Shown in pieces: positions 1 to 7,900 of a stretch of DNA of 64,000 nt. The translations under genes and the position numbers were made by a program. The notes under the pieces are model-generated. The model ran no database searches. It was given only the letters and a program-made list of their open reading frames with translations, and had not been told where the DNA came from. Source of the stretch: Verrucomicrobiota bacterium (lineage in GTDB: Bacteria; Verrucomicrobiota; Verrucomicrobiia; Opitutales; Opitutaceae); assembly GCA_023416735.1 (NCBI GenBank), contig JAEZGX010000020.1, positions 244,665 through 308,664 on the forward strand, given 5' to 3'. How positions within the stretch are numbered: position 1 is the stretch's first letter; the number at the start of each line of letters is the position of its first letter.

Positions 1-1024
1 TCCGGGCGACTTCAACGGCTACTTCGCGTTCGGCAAGTGGTTCGCGGTCGACAACGCGGACGTGAGCATGATGACCGATTCCTACGCGGCTTATACGTGG
101 TGGACGGACTTCATCTTCCAGGCGATGTTCGCGGCGACGGCGGCGACGATCGTTTCGGGTGCGGTCGCGGAGCGGGTGAAGTTCGGCACGTTCCTCGTCT
201 ATACGGTCCTGCTGGTGACCTTTGTCTATCCGATGACCGGTTCCTGGAAGTGGGGCGGCGGCTGGCTCGATGGCATGGGCTTCTATGATTTCGCGGGCTC
301 GACGCTCGTGCACGGCTTCGGTGGCTTTGCGGCGCTCGCAGCGGTGATGGTGCTCGGGCCTCGCCGCGGCAAGTATGTCGACGGCAAGATTCGTCCGATC
401 CTGGGCCACTCGATGCCCCTTGCGATGATCGGCGTGCTGCTCCTGTGGCTCGGCTGGTATGGTTTCAACGGCGGCTCGGTGCTGAGCGCGGATCCGCGCG
501 GTGTATCGTATGTGTTCGTGACGACGACGCTCGCGGCGGCGGCGGGTGCGCTGGCGGCCAGCCTGACCTCGTGGGTCGTGTTGAAGAAGCCGGACTTTTC
601 GATGGGTCTGAACGGCGTGCTCGCGGGGTTGGTCGGCATCACGGCCGGCGCGGACACCGTCGGGATGGCATCGTCGATCATCATCGGTCTGATCGCGGGC
701 GTGATCGTGTTCTTCTCCATTCTCTTCTTCGATCGGGTCAAGATCGACGATCCGGTCGGCGCGATCTCGGTGCACGGCGTGTGCGGCATCTGGGGCACGC
801 TCGCGGTGGGCATCTTCTCGACCAACGCGGATCACAGCTTCGTGACGCAGCTCATCGGTTGCGTGACGGTGATCGTGACGGCGTTCGTCGCGTCCTACAT
901 CATCTCCATCGCGCTGAAGGCCATCATGGGCATTCGGGTGTCGCCGGAAGAGGAGACCGAAGGTCTCGATATCGGCGAGCACGGCAACGAAGCTTATCCT
1001 GACTTCACCGCCGCTCATAAGTGA
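1..1024 (+). CDS. amt: Ammonium transporter (Amt family), 5' end outside window
   Basis: This is the C-terminal 340 residues of an inner-membrane ammonium channel. It is open in frame from base 2, so the start lies to the left; the stop is TGA at 1022-1024. Visible family features are the IVSGAVAERVKF segment, the first pore histidine in STLVHGFGG and the second in ISVHGVCGIWG, with alternating hydrophobic helices between them. The cytoplasmic tail ends EETEGLDIGEHGNEAY, a form of the C-terminal tail that contacts PII proteins in AmtB. A glnK gene follows 87 bp downstream and a second amt-glnK unit after that, so the protein is probably gated by the neighbouring PII proteins. Family assignment is secure; which amt paralogue is the main transporter cannot be told. 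Confidence 0.95.
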   Translation, partial: PGDFNGYFAFGKWFAVDNADVSMMTDSYAAYTWWTDFIFQAMFAATAATIVSGAVAERVKFGTFLVYTVLLVTFVYPMTGSWKWGGGWLDGMGFYDFAGSTLVHGFGGFAALAAVMVLGPRRGKYVDGKIRPILGHSMPLAMIGVLLLWLGWYGFNGGSVLSADPRGVSYVFVTTTLAAAAGALAASLTSWVVLKKPDFSMGLNGVLAGLVGITAGADTVGMASSIIIGLIAGVIVFFSILFFDRVKIDDPVGAISVHGVCGIWGTLAVGIFSTNADHSFVTQLIGCVTVIVTAFVASYIISIALKAIMGIRVSPEEETEGLDIGEHGNEAYPDFTAAHK

Positions 1025-1111
1025 TCCACCGGCTGCCGGTGGAGCGGCCATGACCTTGCTCGTGGTCGCCCCGGCAGCTAACCAACCACTCACTCTTACA
1101 ACTTATCCTGC

Positions 1112-1450
1112 ATGAAACTCATCATCGCCATCATCAAGCCGTTCAAACTCGAAGAAGTGAAGGCCGCGTTGGCCGAGATCAACGTCGAGGGCATGACCGT
1201 GACCGAAGTCAAAGGCTTCGGCCGGCAGAAGGGGCACACGGAAATCTATCGTGGCAGCGAATACACGGTGGACTTCCTTCCGAAGGTGAAGATCGAAGTC
1301 GCCACCGCGGACGCGATGGTCGGCAAAGCAGTCGATGCGATCGTGAAATCGGCGAAGACCGGAAAAATCGGCGACGGCAAAGTGTTTGTGCTGCCCGTCG
1401 AGGATGTGATCCGCATTCGCACCGACGAGCGGGGCGAAGCGGCGATCTAA
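1112..1450 (+). CDS. glnK: PII nitrogen regulatory protein, copy 1
   Basis: 112-residue PII signal protein, the normal family length. PII trimers bind ATP/ADP and 2-oxoglutarate and block Amt channels by inserting the T-loop. The N-terminus MKLIIAIIKPFKLEEVKAAL, the T-loop with Tyr at the uridylylation position (EIYRGSEYTVDF), and the C-terminal VEDVIRIRTDERG signature are all present. The gene lies between two amt genes and is nearly identical to two further copies at 3017 and 3489, differing mainly in the segment after the T-loop. A hairpin terminator follows. The glnK rather than glnB name rests on linkage to amt. Confidence 0.95.
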   Translation: MKLIIAIIKPFKLEEVKAALAEINVEGMTVTEVKGFGRQKGHTEIYRGSEYTVDFLPKVKIEVATADAMVGKAVDAIVKSAKTGKIGDGKVFVLPVEDVIRIRTDERGEAAI

Positions 1451-1476
1451 GCGCCTGTAGTCCGTAAGTTCTTTGC

Positions 1477-1511
1477 AACCGGCTCCGTGATGAACGGGGC
1501 CGGTTTTTTTG
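1477..1511 (+). terminator. Rho-independent terminator after glnK copy 1
   Basis: A 10-bp stem (1477-1486 with 1496-1505, one G-T wobble) with a 9-base loop is followed by a run of seven or more T. It separates the first amt-glnK unit from the second. Confidence 0.85.
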
Positions 1512-1570
1512 TTCCATGACACGACCGCTTGGCGGACCTGGTATCAATTTTGCTCAACGAAGGGCCGATT

Positions 1571-2998
1571 ATGAGAAGTTTGCTTCATCTAGTTCGCCCC
1601 ATCATTGCAGCCGGGTTGTGCTGGTTTACCAGCCTCGTGGCTTTTGCGCAGGAGGAGCCGGCGGCACCGCCGGCTGAACCTACCATCGAGCAGCGGATCG
1701 CCGACCTCGAAGCGTATGTAAACAACACGGCGCGCACCGAAGGTGTCGCCTCGAAGATTCCCGGGCCGGGTCCTGGTCACAACGCTTGGCAGATGGTGAG
1801 CACGGCGCTTGTGATCTTCATGACGTTGCCCGGCCTGGCGCTGTTTTACGGCGGCTTGGTGCGCAAAAAGAATGTGCTTTCGGTGCTGGCGCAGTGCCTC
1901 GGCATCGCGGGTTTGGTTGCGATCCTGTGGTGGGCGATCGGCTACAGCCTGGCATTTTCGGGGGGCAACAGCTTCATCGGCGACACGGCGAATGCGTTTC
2001 TGAATGGCGTCGAGCCGACGTCCACGGGCGCCGGGTATGTGTGGATCAGCGACATGATGTGGGCGATGTTTCAGCTGAGCTTCGCCATCATCACGCCGGC
2101 TCTGATCGTCGGTGCGATTGCCGAGCGCATGAAGTTTCTCGCGGTGCTGGTGTTCGTCGGACTGTGGATGTTCGCGGTTTATTTTCCCTTCGCGCACATG
2201 GTGTGGTCGGGCACGGGTTTGATGTGCGGTCCGCTGAACCCGAACGCGGGCATCAAGGCGATCGACTTCGCAGGTGGCACGGTGGTGCACATGACCTCGG
2301 GGTGGAGCGCGCTCGTGTTGTGCATCATTCTCGGCAAGCGTCGCGGCTTCGGAAAAGAAGCGATGCCCCCGCACTCGATGGTGCTGTGCATGATCGGCAC
2401 GGGGATGCTGTGGGTGGGCTGGTATGGTTTTAATGCGGGCTCGGCGCTCGGCGCGGACGCGATCGCGTCGAATGCGTTTGCGACCACGACGCTGGCGGCG
2501 GCGACGGCGGGTTTTGTGTGGGCGCTAACCGAATGGATTGTGCGCGGTCACCCGAGCGTGCTCGGATTCTGCTCCGGCATCGTGGCGGGGTTGGTGGTGA
2601 TCACGCCGGCGGCCGGATTCGTTTCGGTGAGCTCGGCGGTGATCATGGGCATCATCGCCGGTATTGTTCCTTACCTCGCGGTGGCGCATCTGAAGAAGAT
2701 GCTCGGTTACGATGACGCGCTGGACACGTTCGGCGTGCACGGCGTCGGCGGCACCTTGGGCGCGATCCTCACGGGCATCTTTGCGGACGAGAAGGTCAAC
2801 TCGGTCGTCGACGGCCTCAAGGACGGCCTCGTGCTGGAACAGGTGAAGGCGGTTTTGTTAACGATCGTGTGGAGCGTCGTAGCGACGACGATCATCGCGT
2901 TCATCGTGAAGGCGACGGTCGGACTGCGCGCTTCGCCCGAGGTCGAATCGGCTGGGCTTGATATCAGCGAGCACGGCGAAGAAGGCTATATCGGTTAA
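1571..2998 (+). CDS. amt: Ammonium transporter (Amt family), second copy
   Basis: 475-residue Amt channel. I start it at ATG 1571, which gives a signal-peptide-like N-terminus (hydrophobic stretch ending LVAFAQEE), although an upstream TTG at 1529 is also in frame. After a roughly 50-residue periplasmic lead with EQRIADLEAYV, the transporter begins at MVSTALVIFMTLPGLALFYGG. Pore histidines are in GTVVHMTSGWSAL and FGVHGVGGTLGA, and the gate segment reads FQLSFAIITPALIVGAIAERM. The tail ESAGLDISEHGEEGY resembles that of the first Amt. It is 18 bp upstream of glnK copy 2 and probably cotranscribed with it. The two Amt proteins differ clearly in sequence, so they are paralogues and not a recent tandem copy. 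Confidence 0.95.
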   Translation: MRSLLHLVRPIIAAGLCWFTSLVAFAQEEPAAPPAEPTIEQRIADLEAYVNNTARTEGVASKIPGPGPGHNAWQMVSTALVIFMTLPGLALFYGGLVRKKNVLSVLAQCLGIAGLVAILWWAIGYSLAFSGGNSFIGDTANAFLNGVEPTSTGAGYVWISDMMWAMFQLSFAIITPALIVGAIAERMKFLAVLVFVGLWMFAVYFPFAHMVWSGTGLMCGPLNPNAGIKAIDFAGGTVVHMTSGWSALVLCIILGKRRGFGKEAMPPHSMVLCMIGTGMLWVGWYGFNAGSALGADAIASNAFATTTLAAATAGFVWALTEWIVRGHPSVLGFCSGIVAGLVVITPAAGFVSVSSAVIMGIIAGIVPYLAVAHLKKMLGYDDALDTFGVHGVGGTLGAILTGIFADEKVNSVVDGLKDGLVLEQVKAVLLTIVWSVVATTIIAFIVKATVGLRASPEVESAGLDISEHGEEGYIG

Positions 2999-3016
2999 CC
3001 CTTAAATCCTGACGCC

Positions 3017-3355
3017 ATGAAACTTGTTACTGCCATCATCAAGCCGTTCAAACTCGAGGAAGTGAAAGCTGCCCTCTCCGAAGTCGGAATCGAGGGTATG
3101 ACTGTCACCGAAGTGAAAGGCTTCGGCCGGCAGAAGGGTCATACCGAGATCTACCGCGGCAGCGAATACACAGTGGATTTCCTGCCGAAGGTGAAGATCG
3201 AGATCGCGACGACCGACGCACTGGTTGGCAAAGCGATCGATGCGATCATCAAGTCGGCGAAAACGGGGAAGATCGGCGACGGAAAGATCTTCGTGACGCC
3301 AGTCGAGGACGTGATCCGCATCCGCACGGACGAGCGCGGCGACGCCGCGCTTTGA
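3017..3355 (+). CDS. glnK: PII nitrogen regulatory protein, copy 2
   Basis: 112-residue PII protein, 18 bp after the second amt gene. It keeps the T-loop tyrosine (EIYRGSEYTVDFLPKVK) and the IRIRTDERG C-terminal signature. Against copy 1 it differs mostly in the first helix (SEVGIEGMTV) and after the T-loop (TTDALVGKAIDAIIKSAKTG). It probably partners the Amt encoded immediately upstream. A strong terminator follows at 3383. Confidence 0.95.
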   Translation: MKLVTAIIKPFKLEEVKAALSEVGIEGMTVTEVKGFGRQKGHTEIYRGSEYTVDFLPKVKIEIATTDALVGKAIDAIIKSAKTGKIGDGKIFVTPVEDVIRIRTDERGDAAL

Positions 3356-3382
3356 TCGACGACTTGGAGGTTTTAATCGGAC

Positions 3383-3414
3383 GGCCGGCCTGGAACGGGC
3401 CGGCCTTTCTTTTT
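3383..3414 (+). terminator. Rho-independent terminator after glnK copy 2
   Basis: A perfect 8-bp stem of GGCCGGCC (3383-3390 with 3398-3405), a 7-base loop, then TTTCTTTTT. Confidence 0.85.
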
Positions 3415-3488
3415 GCGGCTGAGCCGGATCGCACTTGCGGAGGGGGGAGAAGCAGATGAGCTTCACGGGCGTAATTCAATTTTGACCC

Positions 3489-3827
3489 ATGAAACTGATC
3501 ATCGCCGTCATCAAACCGTTCAAACTCGAGGAAGTGAAAGCCGCCCTTTCGGGCATCGGTGTCGAAGGAATGACCGTGACGGAAGTGAAAGGCTTTGGGC
3601 GCCAGAAAGGACACACGGAGATTTATCGGGGAAGCGAATACACGGTGGATTTCCTGCCGAAGGTGAAAGTCGAGATCGCGACCTCGGATGCGATCGCGCC
3701 GAAAGTCGTCGAAACGATCGTCCGCACGGCGAAGACCGGGAAGATCGGCGACGGCAAGGTGTTCGTGTTGCCGGTCGAAGATGTGATCCGCATCCGCACC
3801 GACGAACGCGGTGAAGGCGCGGTCTAG
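3489..3827 (+). CDS. glnK: PII nitrogen regulatory protein, copy 3
   Basis: Third 112-residue PII protein in 2.7 kb and the only one without its own amt partner. The T-loop is the same as in copies 1 and 2. The helix after it departs (SDAIAPKVVETIVRTAKTG, where the others read VGKAVDAIVKSAKTG or a close variant), which suggests different trimer contacts or a different target. It lies between two terminators, so it probably has its own promoter in 3415-3488. It may serve as the general glutamine-synthetase-related PII (GlnB role); this is inference. Confidence 0.93.
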   Translation: MKLIIAVIKPFKLEEVKAALSGIGVEGMTVTEVKGFGRQKGHTEIYRGSEYTVDFLPKVKVEIATSDAIAPKVVETIVRTAKTGKIGDGKVFVLPVEDVIRIRTDERGEGAV

Positions 3828-3855
3828 CCGCGAATTTCTCTGGATTTTGTCACGA

Positions 3856-3885
3856 GCCGATCTCTTGCAGGAGATCGGCTTTTTG
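3856..3885 (+). terminator. Rho-independent terminator after glnK copy 3
   Basis: A 9-bp perfect stem GCCGATCTC/GAGATCGGC (3856-3864 with 3871-3879), 6-base loop, and a six-T tail. Confidence 0.85.
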
Positions 3886-3931
3886 TTGGGTTACGCGATC
3901 GCGGAGCTGGTCGCGTGGCGGCGAGACTGCT

Positions 3932-4663
3932 TCAGGGCTGGAAACGAATCCAGCGCTCGTCGATCGGATCGCCCCGCGAGCTGAGCCCATGATGCCGCCA
4001 GGTGTCGCCGCTGACTTCCCCACCGAAAGAAAGCTCGGCGCCGACACGGGAATTATCGCGGGAGAAGAAGTCGATTTTTTCAACGTAGCGCCCGTTTTCG
4101 AACGTGAATGTGCCGCCGCCCGTGCCGGAGAATTCACCGGTTTCGATGTTGATGGCGACCCATTGGAAGCGCGTGCCGGAGAGAATTTTCAGCGTGCGAC
4201 GAGCGCGCAGCGGCATCTCTTGGAACGTGCCGTTGACGTTGCGGCCGTTGATGCGCCAGACGCCGGCGAGGGGGTTTTCAGCGCGATCGAGGCGGGTCCA
4301 GATTTGCGTGGATTCGCCGGGAGGAGTGATATGCAGCGTGTCGTTTTCCAGTCGGAGTTGGAGATGGAGATCCTGGCCGACCTCCTGCGGCTCCGCGGAG
4401 TCGAATTGAATCGTGCTGCGGGCGGTGGAGTCTGGGTTGATCACGTAGGTTCCGCCTCTCGTGCGCTCGAATTTGCCGGGGCTGAAGGTGGCGATGGACC
4501 AATAGTTCGCCGTGACGGTGAGCACATGCTTGGGCTCGCCTTCGATTTGCCAGGCGCCGACGAGATCTTCGGCGGTGAGTTCCGCGGGCGAATCCGTGGT
4601 GGCGCCCACGGCAGAGACGGCGAGTCCGATCAAGGCGAGAAAGGGTAGGAGTAACGTTTTCAC
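3932..4663 (-). CDS. Secreted two-repeat lipocalin-like protein, unknown function
   Basis: I start this at GTG 4663, because the translation then begins with a clean signal peptide (VKTLLLPFLALIGLAVSAVGA); the open frame continues upstream to 4783 with no signal-like sequence. The mature protein of about 220 residues shows two related blocks that each begin with a LVGAWQIEG or LAGVWRING motif and continue as alternating beta-strand sequence, the second ending WIRFQP. This resembles small periplasmic beta-barrel proteins annotated only as membrane or secreted protein. It is convergent with glnK copy 3 and divergent from the large gene at 4931. The function is not known to me. Confidence 0.7.
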   Translation of the reverse strand: MKTLLLPFLALIGLAVSAVGATTDSPAELTAEDLVGAWQIEGEPKHVLTVTANYWSIATFSPGKFERTRGGTYVINPDSTARSTIQFDSAEPQEVGQDLHLQLRLENDTLHITPPGESTQIWTRLDRAENPLAGVWRINGRNVNGTFQEMPLRARRTLKILSGTRFQWVAINIETGEFSGTGGGTFTFENGRYVEKIDFFSRDNSRVGAELSFGGEVSGDTWRHHGLSSRGDPIDERWIRFQP

Positions 4664-4930
4664 GGGGCGAAGTTGAAGCGAGGTGGGCCGAGAGGAAAGG
4701 AGTTCCGTGCGAGATGGGTGGATCGTTTTGTTGGCGTCCGCCTGGAGCGAGGACGCGGGGAAGCCCTGCGTGTGCGGATGCAAGTTCGTCCGCGCGATGG
4801 TCGGTCGGTGATCGAATGCCTGTCATCGCGACGCTCCTTGCAGGAGATTGGATTTATGCTGGCTGCGTAACCTTACGTGAGGTCCGCCGTTGATTTTGAC
4901 AGAAGGAAAGTGGCAAGCAGGATTTTATAG

Positions 4931-7900
4931 ATGATGTTTATTGCTCGTGTGTTGCAAATCTTTTCCTCGGTTGGAGTCGGGACGTTTTTCTTCGTTGCAG
5001 GCACATGTGACATGCACGCCGCGGTGGTGGAGTGGGTGGGCGAAGAAACGCGGGTGCTCGGTGTCAGCCAACACGAAGGGGGCGTCTTCGTTGCGACGGA
5101 GAACGGACTTTGGCGACGGAAAGAGTCGGAAAAGAAGTTCGCGGTGGCGTGGCGGGCGGCGGCGAAAGGTGTCGTCAGCAGCGGTCCGCTGGTGGAGGGC
5201 GGAAAGATTTTTCTGGTGGTGAACAACGAGCTCCTGGAGTCACCGGTGGCGCCGGTGCTGGAGTTCAAGGCGGTGTCGGTGGGCGCGGAAGTGTGGGCGT
5301 TGCCGCGACGTGTGGGGGATCGCTGGGTGGTGCAGACCGATCGAGGGGTTCGGCAGAGTCGCGATCTGAAAAAGTGGGACGCGCTTTTTCCGGAAGGAGG
5401 AACGGAGGCGAAACATCTCGCGTGGCATGAGGGCGCGTGGTGGGCGCTGGCGACGCCGCCGCCGATGGCGAATGAAACGGAAACGGGCGATGAGGAAGAG
5501 TGGGACGAAGAGATGGATTACTATCCCGAGCTGAGCGGAGGGATGCTGGGCGCTGCGACATTCACTTACGAAGTCCGTCGGTCGACGGACCTGAAAAATT
5601 GGAAGAAAGTTCGGGATGCGGAACTGTCGTTGATCAGCGTCGGATTGTTCTCTTTTGGTGGGAAGCTGCTCGAAATCGGCGAGGCCGGGGTTGGTATCAT
5701 CCCGCTCGATCCGGAGCATGAAGTCACCTGGGCCGACGCATCGGAGATGATCGCGAGCGCCGCGGTCGTGGGAGACCGGCTGTGGGCGATTACGGGAGGA
5801 GGAGTCCTGGTTTCTGGAGAAAACGATCCAGAGCAGTGGACGTGGATGAATCACGACGAAACGAGCCGGGCGTTGTCGAGCGCACCGAGCGCGCTGGCTG
5901 CATTGGGGCGGGAGGTCGCGATCGGGAGTGAGCGCGGGCAGGTCGTGCTATTGGATGAGCACGATCAAACTCGGCTGGCCGCCGGCGGGCTAGCCTTTGC
6001 GCCGCCGGCTGCGCCCGCCGGGCTGTTGGCCGCGGCGCTTCCGCCGAAGACAAAGCAGATCGTGACCGCGGGTGGAAAATACCTGGCCAACACCTGGGCC
6101 AAGAATGGTCTCTGGGCGGCCGAACCGGGCGGCCCGTGGCGCAATGTCGCCGCCTTCGGGCAGGAGCTGAATTCCATCGCCAGCCTCGATGACCGGGTGC
6201 TCGCCATTGTGGGCTACAGCGGTGTTCTGCTCTGGGATGCCGCGGCCGGGCGGACCCTGCCGGTGGAGCCGCCGCCGGTGAACTCCTTCAGCACGGTGCA
6301 TGCGGTGAACGGCCGTTTCTTCGGCATCGGCTCGGCCGGGCAACTGATCGAACTCGGCGCCGACGGCCGCTGGCAGCTGATCACGCTGCCCAGCGACGAT
6401 CCGAATTTCGGCGTGTTCAGCATAACCCACCACGACGGCCATTTCCTGGTCTCGCCCGTGCGGGAGGCCGGTTTGTATCGCACGGCGGATTTTAAGAACT
6501 GGACCTATGCGCCCATGAAGGGTGGCAACACGCGGTTCGGACGGCTGTTCAACACGGGCCACCGCCTGCTCGCGGTGCAGCACTTCGGCTCGCGAGACAA
6601 GGACGCGACGCCCGTGGAGCTCGCGGTCTCCACCGACGGCGTGGCCTGGCAGGAGATCAAGGGTATCGTCACGAGCCGCGACAGTTACTTCCGTGGCGCC
6701 TTGCACGACGGACGGCGGCACGTGCTGGTGTTTACGCGCGAACTTTGGGTGAGCGAAGGCGACGACGCGCAGAACTGGAGCCGCGTGCCCGTCGAGCCCG
6801 ATTCGTTCTTTGAGATTTCCAACGACCGGCTGGTCGCCGCCACGGGGGAGGGGCTGATGGCGCGGGCCGCCGGCGCCCTGACCTTTGCCGAGCCGGCGGC
6901 TACGCGGGTCGCCCGGTCGCTCGCCGTGGCGACCTCCTGGCAGGCAGCCGGTCCCGCCGCAGTGGCGGAACGCAAGAGGCAGGAAGCGCTGGCCAAGGCC
7001 GCCGCCGAGGCGATCCCGGCGACCGTGCGCGGGGCGCAGGAGATGGCGGAGGCGTTCCTCGCGTTTGAAGAACTCTACGTGCGCGGCGAGTCCCGGCGCA
7101 AACTGGCGCAGGAAGCGGTGAAGGTTTATAAAGTAGTGAAAGAACATCGCCCGGCCGCGCTGGCCGACGTGGCGGAGACGCTCGCGATCACGGTGATCAA
7201 TCTGCAGCCGAATGATATTCGCACGACGGCGTATCTGGTGCATCACATGCCGGAGTTTAAGCGGCGGGTGCAGGCGCTCTACGGGAAGAGTTATTCGAGG
7301 GTGTATTGGGACATTCAGAAGTCGAAAGGCTACAACACGACGAACGAGTTCGAGGTGGATATCGTGAAGGAGCTGCTGATGAGCTACACCGATAACAGCT
7401 ACTTGAGTCGCGTCTCGTATCCGAAGATTCCGCAAAACTACCCGACCTTCGATCCGGACGCGGGGCGCATGTCGGTGGCGCTGCAGGGCGCCGACAAGGC
7501 GCCGTATGAGGGCGATCCGGTCCGCGAAAATCTGCGCAAGGGCTGGGGGGGCGCGGCGCTGGATCGCGACATCCAGCACACGAACGCGCTGGGAATTCGA
7601 GCGACGCCGGCCTTGCGTCACCTGTGGTTGGTAGCGGCGCGGACCCTGTGGCCCGGAGCCGCTCCGCGCGATAACCAGGAGTTGTTCGCGCGCTCGATGA
7701 AGGAGAAGGCGAACGCGGGTTCGATCTTTGCCTTGGATTCACTCGCGCTGGATGCGCGCAAGGCGGGACGGACGGACGAGTTTGCGTCGTATCGTGATCT
7801 GGCGGTGGAGCGTGGGATCGCCGCGTCGCGTTATCGGAGTTACGCGGAAGATATGGCGGCCGCACTTGCAGCGGTCACGGACGCCGAGAAAAACACGGTG

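Noticed and set aside
3017..3827. Second and third PII genes as an assembly duplication
   Set aside because: The copies differ at many positions, including the helix after the T-loop, and have different terminators and flanks, so they are true paralogues.
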